From positions 3,038,001 through 3,102,000 of the forward strand of contig JAHRHY010000003.1 in NCBI GenBank assembly GCA_019671135.1: DNA of 64,000 nt. The letters are read 5' to 3'. The notes under the pieces were generated by a model. That model saw nothing but the letters and a program-made list of their open reading frames with translations. It was not told where the DNA came from and ran no database searches. This DNA is from Linnemannia hyalina. Its lineage: Eukaryota; Mortierellomycota; Mortierellomycetes; Mortierellales; Mortierellaceae. A program made the position numbers and the translations under genes. Positions 24,141 through 37,100 of this stretch are shown in pieces; position 1 is the first letter of the stretch; every line of letters begins with the position of its first letter.

Positions 24141-24333
24141 GGTTGCTGGTTGGGAGTGGGGAGTGTTGAGAAATGAAAAAAAGAGATCTGTTTTTTGTGT
24201 CCGTATGGGCGGGTGAATGTTTGCAATGGGTCCAATTGACTCCAGTAAATGTGACTGTTAATTGAAACACACTGCCCTTTAACTGGCTGTGGTGCACGAT
24301 CGAATCCCTTCCTCTTTTTTCGTCTTTTAAACC

Positions 24334-25831
24334 ATGTCGAAAGGTGCGGCATCTGTCACGGATGGATTTACTGTGGAGGAGATAAAGGGCATCCATCGGT
24401 CATTATACACAAACCAACAACCAACCATCGACCATCGAATCGCAACCGGCATCACCTCCTTCAATTATCGGCACCGTCATCGACAACTCAACCATGCATC
24501 ATTTCTGGATATTTTCGACCTTTTCATTTATCGAGTCTGGGAGGTGGAGTAGGGAGGCTACATACATCTCGATTCAACTTTCACGCCAGGAGGACCTTTG
24601 CGAATCTCATGAATTACGAGAGCAGGAGCAGGGCTGATCGACCGCTTACCCAGGAACTATGATTCACCATCCACCCTTCCATCACCCAAGGAAAAAAAAA
24701 GCAAACATCTTTTTTCAACAAACACTCTCAAGTCTGGAATCAGGCTGATAGAGACATCTCGATGTCCTTTTCACCAGTCGAAAAGAGGGATTAAAGAAGT
24801 GCTTCGGGATCAAGCCCTTGTTGTGGTTACCATCAGAACCAGAACAGGACCAGGAAAGGAGTTTTCACAAACTACACAATCAGCTCAGGCAGATGCCACT
24901 CAACAGCAACGACTTCAATCGCACAGGAAGAAACCTTTCGCTTCACACTCGACACGCTCAAACATACATCAAACCAGGAGGGAAGAGGTTTTTTAGACCA
25001 TTATCAACATAAGTCGTTACGAGCAGCCAGACTGACTTTCTTCATATCTGCCTATTCGCCACTACAACAATCAAATAGCCGCTCCTTCGGATAAGAACAA
25101 GGCTCTCGCCGCCAAGAAGGCTGCCTTGAAGGGTGTTAACGGTCAGAAGGCTCGCAAGATCCGCACCTCGACCACCTTCAACCGCCCCAAGACCCTCAAG
25201 CTTGCTCGTTCCCCCAAGTACGCTCGCAAGTCGGTCCCTCACGTTCCCCGTTTGGACCAGTACAAGGTCTTGAAGACTCCCCTCAACACCGAGTCTGCCA
25301 TGAAGAAGATCGAGGAGAACAACACCCTCGTCTTCATCGTTGATGTCAAGGCCAACAAGCGCCAGATCAAGGATGCCTTGAAGAAGATGTACGATGTTAC
25401 CGCCCTCAAGGTCAACACCCTCATCCGGTACGTCTCCCTTCATATTTCTCTTTGTTTTTTTTTGTTGTTTTTTGAGAGGTCGTGGGTTGGCATTGGAAAC
25501 GCACTCGGTTGAAGCAGAATATCAGGATACTGGAGGCCATTGGCGACCGATTATCTCAGGATGCGAGTTGAGAGAGAGTCAAACGCGTCTGTCTGCGCAC
25601 GCGAACTTGGTGGCAAATTAGATAGACACCACCGCCACGCGTCCTTAGTTCTATCAGGATACAACGCAACTCTAGTCTGAACACTTCATATATTGTACAC
25701 AAGACATCAAACTAACCGCGAAAACCCTCCCTTTCAAACAAATTAGCCCCGACGGCAACAAGAAGGCCTATATCAAGCTCACCGCCGATGTCGATGCTCT
25801 TGATGTTGCCAACAAGATTGGATTCATCTAA
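24334..25831 (+). CDS. 60S ribosomal protein uL23 (L25/L23a family)
   Basis: Exons 25079-25427 and 25747-25831 are certain. They encode the basic N-terminal extension ([18 protein letters not shown]), [20 protein letters not shown], the globular uL23 fold with [18 protein letters not shown] and [20 protein letters not shown], and the end [15 protein letters not shown]. The family binds 23S/25S rRNA at the peptide exit tunnel and is a docking site for SRP and nascent-chain factors. Exon 2 begins in phase 1, so a short first exon must supply the start. The best candidate is 24334-24343 (ATGTCGAAAG), preceded by a pyrimidine stretch, giving an MSKAAPSDK start, 147 aa and a 735-bp first intron. 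Its donor (GTGCGG) is weak, so the start is uncertain. Confidence 0.9.
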
Positions 25832-25841
25832 ACGTGTTCCC

Positions 25842-25847
25842 AATAAA
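25842..25847 (+). terminator. AATAAA polyadenylation signal of the uL23 gene
   Basis: A canonical AATAAA hexamer starts 11 nt after the stop codon, with a GT/T-rich stretch (TTTTTTTATCCGTG...) shortly after. Confidence 0.6.
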
Positions 25848-26834
25848 AGCGACCCCTTGCGCGCGCGTTTTTTTATCCGTGTCCTGTCTTTTTGTCTCTT
25901 TGTGTATTATTTCTCATGTGTCGTTATTTATGCGTCTACGAGTTATTGCTGCGATTGTTTTAATGTCATGTGGCACAGCCAAGAAAAAAGGTAGAGGAGC
26001 GAGCGATAGGAGAGTATGGATGCACACGAGACTTCTAGGCGAGCACGAGCCACACTCGCACACCCTTTCAAGTAACAAATGTTCAGATATAAGCAAAAGG
26101 ACGGCGGTGGTGAACCCTTTCTTGCCCGTTCTTCACTTCTATCTTTTTGCTGTTTGGAAAGTGGGTAGAGTCCTTCGTTGAAGAATTCATGGGTCTCGTC
26201 CAAACCAATTTCGATATTCTCGCGTGACGGAGGCGTAATATTGACCAATTTGCGATTGAACACGATTATTGCGCCCAATTGTCCCTTCCACCATACTTTC
26301 ATTCTTTGTCCTGATCCTTTGGTTGTCTGTCCAGCCAGATTAGCAATTGTTTGTAGCAGAGGCAGGGAGAAGTGGGAAAGTGGGCATGGGCCTCTTTTTA
26401 TTTATTACTTTATCTTCTACTGCCTTCTTTATGCCTTGATTAGCCGTTCACTTTTTTCTTCATTCATGTTTGGTATCCGAGTGAAAAGAAAGGAAACAAT
26501 GGGACGAAAGTGAAGAGGTAATGATGAAGGGATGATACGAGTAGGACGGTAGCTGTCGAGACGCTTGAAGGGTTCTCTACAACAAGAGGAACAAACAAAA
26601 ACATAAGTTCAAGCTAGTGCGTGAATTCATTATGATCGCATTCATTCAAACCTTACAGAGTTCAATTCATGCGCTGAGTGGGACTGAATGATAAGGACCG
26701 AGAGGGATAAGAGGCGATGAATGATGACCGCTGATAAAAACCCACTCGCCTCATTTCACACACCATTCTTCTTTCTTCTCTTCTCTTCTCTTCTCTTCTT
26801 TCCTTCATCCTTCACCGCTCCCAACACTTACAAC
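25848..26834. other. Intergenic between uL23 and reticulon genes
   Basis: About 990 bp without a recognisable gene. The last 80 bp are a pyrimidine-rich leader with (TTCTC)n repeats (about 26767-26800) just before the reticulon start. Confidence 0.5.
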
Positions 26835-29332
26835 ATGGCCCAGCAAATCGACCCCTCGCTCAACCCCTACGTCCAGGTCGACCACCAGGCCGCCCCTCAG
26901 CAAAAGACCTTTGACGACCACCAATCCACCGTCACCGAGAACGCCTCAGAGTCCTCCCCCATCCAGCTCATCCCCGCCCCTCGCGACCGTTCTTCTTCGG
27001 ACTCGCCCGACAACAAGCTCCCTACCAACAAGCAGTCTGCTGGTTAGTTCTTTGTTTTCTTTGGCTCTTCTTTGCCACCATTTTTTATTGTCTCTGTCGC
27101 TTGTCTCCTGTTTTGTTGCTTTTGTTCCTCGGTGTGAGTGGCGAGGATAAAGAAGTGAGAGCGTTGAGCAAGAGAGTGTGAGAAAACGAACAAGAATATC
27201 GAAGAGTTCCAGACCACTTCTCGCCTACCTGTCATCACTCGGAGAAACAGTTGCAATAACGGGAAAGATGAACAAGAGGGACATCGATTGTCCACTCATG
27301 TCAAGGAGTGGTCCCAGCAGGAGAAACACGAAACAGAGCGTGCTTACGTGTGTGGGAAACTGCAAGGGCCTAAAAAAAGGAACAAGGGAGGGGAGGAAAT
27401 GACACACAGGCTTCACAGGGGGACGGGGAAGGTGTGTGGCGATGAGGGAGTTGGTGACCCCGAGCACCATTGACAAGACCATTGCAAGGGAGGGACAGGG
27501 ACCATGTCGACGAGCAAACAAACAAACGACAGAAAAACCAAAAGTACACATGTTTGTTTGTTCTCTTGCACACACACTCTCTTCTCTTGCTTATCGACGG
27601 TTTTTTCTTTGCCCTTGTCCATTCCCTGCGCCCGGATCCCGTCTCCGTTTCGTCCTTGCTCTCACAACCACACGATTTTCTCACACCACATCGCACGAAA
27701 AAGTGCATAAGCACACACACACGAGAGCATAAGCAAAACCTTCTTCTCTTGTGTACCTTTAGGACAAGGATCGATTTCTTTTTTTCTTTTTTTCTTTTTC
27801 TCTTTTTTTCTTTTTTTCTTTCTTTTTCCCGCTCATGATCCCGCCATCCTTACTTCTTCCAGATACAGGATGGTGCAAGAGGAGCACATTTGTTTACTCC
27901 AAGATGTCATACACCCAATCGCAATCGTGGCGGTGTGTGAGAAGAGAGCGAGAGCAGAGTGCCCAGTCCAAGTCAAGTGTGTGTTGTGTTCGACAGCGCG
28001 GACCACCAAAACAGCCTTTTTTAGTTTCCCTCTGTCGCAGGTGTTGCCAAGCTTCACATGGGTTTCGTTTCTTTTTTGTTCGCTCCTTTTTTTCTCTTTT
28101 CCTTTTGTTCTATCGAACCCGATGGAGTTGTGTGTACACATCGTCGGTCATGATGGCCTATTGCTTTCGATGTTTATTGTTAGTATTGTCGTTGTTGTTC
28201 TCTTGACAAGTGGCAACCAACAACAAACTGCACAATCGATTATACATACCGCCGCCGCGTGCATATGCAGGAACATGCAATCGAAACTGACCGAGACATC
28301 ACTCCTTCTTTTCCCCTTCCATTCTCCCGTTCCTACTATTCCATCCCCTCACCTCTCCCTGCATGTTATCCAATGGACCTGTTTGCAGATCCCTATGCGT
28401 ACATGACCCCCCGTCTGAAGTCCCTCGTCCTCTGGGAGAAGCCTACCGTCTCGGGAGGCGTCCTGGCCTCGTCCTTGGCCCTTGTCCTCTCCTGCCGCTG
28501 GGTCTCGCTCCTCAACGTTGCCTGCGCTGCCTTTGTCTTTGGTATCTCGGCCTCCTTTGTCTACGTCAACGGACTCTTGGTCTTCAACCGCATCACCAAC
28601 AAGTCTGCCGCTCGTCCACTAGAGTAAGTTCCACACTGATTGACCGACAGCTAGCGGAAAGAGGGGACACCTTGTTACCGTGCAACCACAACTTGATGCT
28701 GCACACGACCTTTTCGTTCCTATCTCCATTGGCATACTGACCCAGTATCTCCTCTGATTTCTCACCCCACCAATAGGAAGTACTACTCTCGCTCGGCTGA
28801 ATTCTTACACTTGGAGGCTGACCGTCTCCACCGCCGTGTCGACTATGTCACCGACGGCCTCAACATTGTCCTCACCGAGCTCGCCAAGGTCGTCCTTGTC
28901 GAGGATAACAAGCGCTCCCTCAAGGTACTTTTTCATTTCTTTTTGAGCACAGGATTACGGAAACTTGATTGTTCGATTCGTTCATTATAACGCCGTTCAG
29001 CACACGGGACCAAAAACTAACCCCGATATGACGTACTCCAAAAAAAATAGTTCATCGGAATCTTCTACGCGATCTGGACTCTCAGAACCTGGTTCTCGAC
29101 TACAACCCTCCTCTCCTTGATCCTCGTCTCGCTCTTTGCCGCGCCCCGCCTCTACCTCGACAACCAGACCCTCATTGACGCCCACGTCGCAAAGACAAAC
29201 GACCTCGTCCAGGCTCATGTCGGAAAGGGCCGTCAGGTCGCCCAGGAGCAGTGGTCGTCTGTTTATAACAAGGCTGAGCAGTTTGCCAAGGATAAGGGTA
29301 TCCTCAAGAAGGCTCCCCTCAAGACCGAGTAA
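26835..29332 (+). CDS. Reticulon-domain ER membrane-shaping protein
   Basis: Exons 26835-27042, 28389-28623, 28777-28924 and 29051-29332 give 290 aa with every junction in frame. Residues 1-70 are polar and disordered. The reticulon homology domain starts with the LKSLVLWEKPTVSGG signature, followed by a long hydrophobic hairpin (ASSLALVLSCRWVSLLNVAC... SASFVYVNGLLVF), a polar ~60-residue loop, and a second hairpin (IGIFYAIWTLRTWFSTTTLL... VSLFAAPRLYL). A basic/amphipathic tail ends KKAPLKTE. Reticulons wedge into the cytosolic leaflet and curve ER tubules. The first intron is 1346 bp, far longer than the other two (153 and 126 bp), and separates the disordered exon from the domain, so alternative N-termini are possible. 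Confidence 0.92.
27043..28388 (+). other. Long first intron of the reticulon gene
   Basis: The donor is GTTAGT at 27043 and the acceptor TTTGCAG ends at 28388. It contains a strong polypyrimidine tract of T/CT blocks at about 27770-27830. No conserved ORF is seen. Confidence 0.7.
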
Positions 29333-29727
29333 ACTTTTCTTGGAAGGTTTTTTTTTCGTTTTGATCTGACAAACAACCCCCCTGTACATAACCTGCGACT
29401 AGGCAAATCCCTTTCTTTTTTTCACTTCCTTCCTCTCCGTTATCTTTTTCTACCACTTTGTTCAATTCCTTTCATACTATTCTTTGATGGCTCGATCTTC
29501 GTTGCAGCAGAATAAACAACTCTCATTATTACCTACGCCTATTTCTTCCTCTCTTTATGTCGTGATGGAATTGGTCGTTCAACTTTCAAGCATTCAGGAC
29601 TTTCCAAGATTCTCAAGGTAGCAACAACAACATGCAAATTTCCGAGTATAGCAAAATGGTAAGAGGTAATTATGTTCACAGAAGTCTTCCAATGATAAAA
29701 AAAAAAGCCTACAGAGGAAGGGACACC
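29333..29727. other. Convergent 3' region between reticulon and PSD genes
   Basis: 395 bp holding the 3' UTRs of two converging genes. AATAAA occurs near 29511. Nothing else is seen. Confidence 0.5.
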
Positions 29728-32700
29728 CTAGCGAGGACAGACTCCGATACGCATGCCAACCTTGACAAGCATCTCAATCTGCTCCTTGGAAGACCTAACC
29801 AAATCCTCATCAAAAACAATCGCACCGGGCTCAAAGAGCACAACGATCGTCGACCCCCCAAACGCAAAATATCCATGCTCATCCATCCTCTCCACAGCCT
29901 GCCCCGCCTTAGTCGTCAAGACAATCGAGCCGACCATCATGGCACCAATGGCGACATAGGCGACGGTTCCGAATTCGGGGGATTGAATTGTGGAGACCAT
30001 ACGCTTGTTCTCGCCGTAGACGTCCAGTTGACTGCGGATTGCCATTGGGTTCACGGTGTAGTATTCACCATTGATAGGGTTTGGTTCTGACAACACTCCC
30101 CTCACTGGGATATGGTACCTAAGAATGTGAAGACAAGAGGACACATGCGTTGGTAACTTTTGATTACTTTTACACACATAGAAGAACCAGTTGTAAAGAA
30201 ACACAAAGACACTTACCGGTGGTAATCTTGAGGGGCAAGACGGAAGATGGCAAGAGATCCACCCTCATACTTCTGGGCGAGCTCGTTATCACCCACAAGC
30301 CGTGCCACCGAGAACTGTCGACCCTTAATCCAGAACTTGGTCGCGTCCGTAATTGTCTGCCAGCAAGTCATTCGGCAATCCGCAACACTGACCGCAACCC
30401 GGTCATCCCCAGGAGACGCCAACACGCGCGCATCGGCCTTGAGCTTGCGATAAAAGAACTCGTTAAAATTCTTGAAGTTGTGGATGGGTTCGAGGACTTC
30501 TTGCATCTGGGACTCGAGACGGTGGAACTGGATGAAGGGTTCAATGTCGCGTTTGGAGCGTGGGTCGTCGAATTTGAGGCCTTGCTTGAACGACATGTTG
30601 GCGAGAATCTTGCCGACGTGGATCTTTTGGGCGGGGCTTCTGTAGAGCAGACGGATACCCAGGCGAATGAACGTTGGCATCTTTTCTTCCAGCATCGTGC
30701 CTGTAGCTCTATCCTGCACAATAATGTTTGCATTGTTCTATAATAACAAAGAAAATAAATTGTTAACGAATTAATTACTGCTGGGCCAAACTGACAAAAA
30801 CAAAGTGAGCGCAAGAAACGATAAGAAAACGTACTCTGCCGACGACATAGCGACCGTAGCCGAGAGATTTGACGACCTTGGTGATCCACTTGCGTTGAGC
30901 ATTGGCCTCGGTCACAAAGTCTCCAAGAATCAGCTTGTCAAGATTGAAGCCATCGTTGCCCGAGCAGACAGCAATATGAGTAATAATGTCAGTCTCCAAC
31001 TTGGTGCCCAGACTGGGGTCACGGCAAATGGGGCACGTCGATATCCGGATCAAGTGCTCGCCGTCAGAGGAAGGGGTGTCAAAGTCGGCATCAGTAGGCT
31101 CAATAATATCCAATGCTTGTGGACTAGAACCTGGTTCAACCTGGCTGTGTGCCAGCTTGACTGATTCCTCAAAGGCCTCCTTGATCTCCTTCTCTTCCGC
31201 CTGCTGGTCAGCTGCGATCTTCAATTCCGCCAAGGAGTTGATCGACGCGCGAGAGCGGCCAAAGAACTTCTTCCTAGGAGAGACCTCTTGACCGTATCCA
31301 CCATCATCCAACTTGACCTGCTGCTCTAATTGCTCAAACAGCTCGTCAAACGTCAGCTCCTGCATGTCCGGGTCCTTGTTGACGTTCTCAAAGAAGCTGT
31401 CAATCGTCTTGCCGGACAACGTCGATCCGAGACCCTCAAGCATCGTCTGGATCTGGACCTTGCTGAACTGACTTCCACCGTTCACATTGTCGGCAGTATC
31501 GTAGGCCCTGGCAAGACCCAACCAGAAGCGTCTCCGCAGGTTGTGGTACGACACAAACTTGGCTCGGACACGGAGAGAAGACTCCTCCTCGTCTGCGCCC
31601 TTGATGATCTCGGCCTTAGCGGAAAGATCAATCTTGAGCACATAGTCCTTCATCTCGGGATCCAACAGCTCACTCTCTCCCTCTACTGGGACCGCACCGG
31701 TGTCGCTCTGACCGGCAGCCTGGATGAGGTCGCTGATAGGCATGGTGGTGATTCCGACATGGTCGTTGCCGCTCAACTTGTCCCAGTCGTGAACAGAGTA
31801 CTTGATCTTGAAGGCCTCCTCGCCGTGGTGGACTCTGAACATGAGCTTGGCCTTCCAGATAGGGTTGAGATTGTGTCGGACGACCCTCGTCCGGAAGATG
31901 TACTTGCTGAACGAGATGATCACAAACGGATCCATGTCGAATCCTGTCCTTGTCACGTTGTGGAGCTTGGGCAAACACGCAGCCGAGACGATCTCCATAA
32001 AGATGATGCCATGGAGGTCGTGAGATGAGGAGCTGTTGGACCCACTGAGGACAGCCTCTTGGACGTTGGCAGCAGAGCCGCCGCTCTCGCTCAATGCCAT
32101 GGGAATATCTCCCATAGCGATGGTTGAATTGTCGGCATTGCGGATGACTCGTTGACCCAATCCCAGTTTGTTGTGTCCGCTCGAGAGTGCGCTCCAGATC
32201 CGCTGGCACTCGGCCCGAGAGTTGGTGTAGACGGGTGACAGTGCCGTGTCGATAAATCCGAATTTGATCTCGACTGAGAGCACGATGACGGAAAAAGGAA
32301 AAAGAATGCATGTGCGGAGGGACGAGGCGATCGATAGTCAGTCACCACCCTTTTACTTTTCACGCAAAATTACAACAAACAAACACTCGGGAAAAGGGTT
32401 GATCCTTCTCAAAAACAACCTTAACGCCATTCCATTCCTCGAAAAAGATACATACCTTCGCCACTGACTTTAGAAGACTTGCCAGGCTTGGTCGTCAGTG
32501 TGTGCCATTGAGCCTATATACAACCAAAGAAAGGCGTCCAAAGTAAGAATGAGGTCAGTCCAGCTGGAATAGCACACCATGGTCGATGCTTTGACCTCCA
32601 TGCCATGCACTAAAGTCGGGTCCTCCCACTTTTCTCTTGTCATGGACTGACATTTTCCCTCCTTGGATTTTTTGTTGGCGAAATAGTGTGAAAAGAAAAA

Positions 32701-33520
32701 GAAGGAAAGTTGGCTGAGTCTGACGTAGTGGATCATACTCTCACACACCCCAAGCTCCAAGTTCACTACCCGCTAACCCTAGTACGCCTCCTCTTCACTT
32801 CACTCCCTGCGAAAACAAGGGGCCGCCGTCTCTCTTTGTCTCGGTCTCACTCTTTCTACTTTCCACCCACTGTCATATCATTCTGCGGCATGTTGCTATC
32901 CTCGGTGTCGTCCCCTGGCCGTTGCTAACCCTGCGAAAAAAAAGTCTAAAAACACAACTAAAAAAAACTTGCCTGGTTGCTAGGGTCGTCAAAGTGCTTA
33001 GGAGTAGCGTCCCCCCAGATAGACGACTCATTAAAAGGAATATCCACAGCTCCCATAAAGTCATCCTTGCCAATGAAATCCTTATCCCAAAAGACGAGGT
33101 TGACCTGGTCAGGGACAGACTGGGCTTCGAGCTCAAAGTCAAAAGACGCGTTCCAGACCGGGTTCAATGACTTTGGGACGACCTTTGTCGTGAATTTGTA
33201 GCCGCCAATTGAGACTTTCACATAGGGGTCTGAGAACCCATTCTATTTTTTTTTTTGGATGGAGTAGAAGAAGAGGAAAAGATAATAATGCAAGGATCGT
33301 TAGAGGTTTATTCTAGTATGTATGTTTTTCCCCCTTCCTTCGACTTCACCCCACAATCAATCCAAAAGTGCTTATATAACTCGAGAGGAAAAGAGAGACA
33401 TACAATATCCTTGACGGCGAGGTTTGTTGCTTTTGAGATATAGACTCGCATGCGGACTGTGAGTGACTCGTCGTCGAGGGTGGTACTGGGGTCGTTGCTG
33501 TTTTCCTTTCTTCCGAGCAT
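29728..33520 (-). CDS. Phosphatidylserine decarboxylase, PSD2-type with two C2 domains
   Basis: Inferred exons are 33520-33404, 33242-32973, 32513-32456, 32273-30835, 30737-30217 and 30118-29728, giving 931 aa. The first C2 domain (about 20-130) carries NGFSDPYVKVSIGGYKF and FWDKDFIGKDDFMG. The second (about 190-300) carries GFDMDPFVIISF and VHDWDKLSGNDHVG. An EF-hand-like segment follows (DPDMQELTFDELFEQLE). The decarboxylase part starts near 630 (NIIVQDRATGTMLEEKMP). Catalytic marks are Asp in SPGDDRVAV, His801/804 in DYHRYHIPV, and FGGST, where cleavage before Ser891 would create the pyruvoyl group. It converts phosphatidylserine to phosphatidylethanolamine on endomembranes; the C2 domains suggest membrane-contact recruitment. 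Intron 2 has a GC donor (CAG|GCAAGT). Confidence 0.92.
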
Positions 33521-34126
33521 GTTGTGAAGTGTGCTTGTAGAATGTAGGAAAGTGGAATGTAAAAGTGAAGAGTGTTGTAAGGAAAAAAGAAAAGAAAGTT
33601 GTCCTTGGAGGGGAAAAAAGAAAGAGCTAGGGGGTTGAGGTAAGAGAGAGAGGGAGAGAGGCTAACGCACAAACAAACAAATAAAAGTAGGCGATGAAGA
33701 GTGGACAAAAGTAATGTAAGCGCGAATGAGTGTGAGAGAGTTAGAGGACGGGCGAAGAGGTGACAAGGTGGAGAAAAGAAAGGAAGCAAAGTGTGCTCTC
33801 TCTTTTTGTGCTGCCTCTGCTTACTTTTGCTCTGCTCTCACTTTGTTTTGCTTCTTTGTTGTTATTGTTTGTTCGCCCACCTGGTCAAAGGAAAGGCACT
33901 AGAGGGTAGAAAAGGTAAATACCCGATGCTTTCTTCGCTATGGCCATACTATCCCTCAGGGAATCCAATTGAATGTGGCTGGTCACATTGGTGCCTGGCT
34001 GGCTCTCTGTCAACCCCCTTCTCCTCGGTTCGCTCCTGCTAGTCGCTATTCTTGTCTACACTTAATAAATCATCCAGATACAAGTCGCTCAGGTTCCTCC
34101 TCGTCCTGATGCTGCTGGTCTGCTCC
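33521..34126. other. Intergenic, leader of the PSD gene
   Basis: About 600 bp. The first 300 bp are pyrimidine-rich on the minus strand (PSD 5' leader). The rest is the 3' region of the upstream minus-strand gene. No gene is seen. Confidence 0.5.
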
Positions 34127-37100
34127 TCACTGCCGCATCGTCCCCCACAGATGTGACTCCACAATTGCCTGCTCCTCCCCGGACAGTCGCCATGGGTGTG
34201 TCATTGTCCTCGTCTCTGCTGTGGTCGTTCCAGGAATCAGCTTGCCCTCAACATCATCATTGTGGTTAATAGCTCCCCTCTCTTCAACCTTGATCAAAGT
34301 GGACTTTCCCATGCCCACACCACCACCAGCATAGCCAACAGAACCCAAGCCCAATCCAAGACCAAGACCGAGGAGCTGCGCAAGGCTGTGCTGTTGGGCG
34401 TTGCTCAAGCCTAGACCTTCTAACGCCAAATTCGCCTCCTCCTTCCCAACTTGGTTCCATTGGGTCTGTTTTGCATCATCGACCGTCCTCTTTTGTCCGT
34501 ATCCATACTCCCACCTCTGCCTTTCTCCTTCCTTCCTTTGTAATTGATCGCTATCAGCAGCCAACTTGTCCCAAACCTGACAGGCTTTGTGGAACTGCTC
34601 TTTTTCTTGCCGAGTCCTCTCCTGCTCGTTCCATTCGTCCCTGCATCTCGAACAGCGGGCTGAAGAAGGTAGCGCCGTAGTAAAGTCCGCTCCCTCCTTG
34701 TTCTCGGGCTGTTGTCGTCGTGGAATGCTATTACTACCTTCCCTTCCTCCTTCTCGGCCGTAATAGTAGTCTTGGTCGTCTCTGTTATTATCGTCGCCTT
34801 GAACTTGCCCAAACAGCCTCCTTCCATGTTGACAATGCTCACGCAAAATCTTCATCATCTCAAATCGTGTCCTTGTCGCCTTGGGTGCCCGAGGAGACCG
34901 TTCATGCCATGTCGCCATCCATCGATGATACATTCTCCGTTCCTTGTCCTCCACCTCCTCTGTCAAGAACTCGGCCGCCAACGGTCGTTGCTTCGCCAGT
35001 AAGCGTGCCAAGGCATGGGCGAGTCCCACTTGCTCCTCTTCCTCCACTTGTTCTTCTTGGCCTCCAAATTGAACTGGACAGAACACATCGGGCAGGCTGA
35101 AGAGGTGGACAAGAGGGTAAGGAGACCCTTGCGCCGTCGTTTGAAAGACATTCGTGCTACGCGGAAGCAGGTCCTTTGGGGGTGGTACAAAAGGTGTCGA
35201 TGGTGGTCGTGGACCGATACTCTTCCATCTCGAGACGCCAATAATCTTGGGATCCTGTAGCAGAAGCGACGACGATGGTGCTACCCCTGGACGAATGTCG
35301 GTCTGAATGAGCAGGTCATCCAAGGAGAAATCAAAAGGACGGACTGACCCACATTCTAGAGTGCTGTCTGGACGCAGAGGCAAGATGAACGTCTTGTCTT
35401 GGGCGAAGTAGCTCTCCTTGGCTCTTGTTCGAGTGGTTGTCATTCGTTGGGCTGTATCAATGTCGTTCAAGTCCCACTGTGGGCGCACATGTTCTGCTAA
35501 TGATATACCGCCGCTGGCAGCGTGCACGGTGAGTAAATCCTTCGATGGTCTGGTGAGGGGATCGTTGACATCTTGACCATGGCCGCCATGTCCGTCAGAC
35601 TGTGACTGCACAGGCCTGGCTGCCTCGTGGACGGCGTCGAGGAAGGACCGATTCATGAACTCATCCTCAAGCAGGCGAAGACGCTCCTCTGCCGACTGTC
35701 GTACCGAAATCGATACTGTCTCAATTTGTTCCACAGGGTCTTGTCTGACCCAGGGTCCAGCGACGTCAGGCCGAGTTTGGCGGTGAATCTCCTCGTAGTC
35801 ATCCGTAGAAGCGTCGACCTTGCCAGGGGCCAGCCCTTGTTGTGTTGTCGGGTCATCGCGCGGGTCGTCATCCAGAATATTAAAGTTGTCCCATACAACT
35901 ACCAGCATCCTCGCCAACTGACCCAAAAGGCGAACCTGCTGATCTCTCTTCAGACGAGGCCAGATCTGCTTAAGTGTCCCTCGATCAACCTTGCCACTCG
36001 AACCTGCCAGATCTTGTTCCAGGACAAAGTCAGGGTCCACCATCGCTCGAACCGACTCCATTGTCGTTGACGATAGAACGTCTGCGTTGAGCGCTGTCCA
36101 ACCTACAACCCGAGAAAGGTCTATGACGGAACCTTGTCCAGCCAGCAGCATGCCTCCAGTGCCAATACCGTCAAAGAGGGCTTCCTGGTCGTCACAAGTA
36201 GTAGGGGTTGTTGGTACATCGTCATGCTCCATACGTAGAAACTGTTCCATGATGTTGTCTGCTGCTGCGTCTCACATGCGAGAAATAATAAACCGAAATT
36301 AGTTGTGTTGCACACCGTCAAAGTGTATAGACGGTCATTTCAAGTCAAAAGCTTACCTTCGCCAGAGGCAGCCTTGAGCATGCGTCGGAGATCATGCTTC
36401 GGACAGAGACCCTTATAATCCTCAACATCCATTTCGTTCCTGAACAGAAACTCGCCCTCTTCCTCCAGCAGTCGTAGATCCTCCTCAAGATCCAACGCCC
36501 CCAGATCAGCATCAAGGTCATCCGGCAAATGCTGCTCGTCCTGAACCTCGCCTCTCCACTTCTTGAACCGTTTCATGAGGAGCGTGGGTTCAAACCGCTC
36601 CAATCCTTCTCCACTGTCAGTCTCTCTCTGGGTGAGAAAAAGTGGCACGTTGTTCGAGGGCTCCTTGGTCCGTTCTGATGTGTTGGAAGGAGTGAACTGA
36701 TCCTGTAGCTTGATACAGCGGATGGCTGGCCATGCTCTACGATTCAGTTCTGCATCTCCGGAGGTGATCTTGTCAGAAGGTGTTGACGAGTATATGGCTG
36801 ATGGCCAAATATCAAAAGGAGCGGGTATCAGGTCTTTGGCTGGTGCACATGTGTCTTGTTGGTGCACTGGAGAAGAATCAGCAAGACCCATACGTCTGAG
36901 CTGAAGGTTGTTGCAAAGATAGGATTTGACGTTGGTGAACATAGGCTGTTCATAGCTGAGAGCAGCCTGGATAGAAAGATTTCCTGCGGCAAGCCGATAC
37001 TGACTTATCGCTGTGCGATGCTTGAGAGTGGGCCAGGACACCGCTACACGAAGTGTTAAAAAAGAGGACGCTGAAGGTAACTCGATGAGATATGTCGGAA

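Noticed and set aside
27413..27838. ORFs inside reticulon intron 1
   Set aside because: Overlapping frames on both strands with low-complexity products; the intron is needed to keep the reticulon frame.
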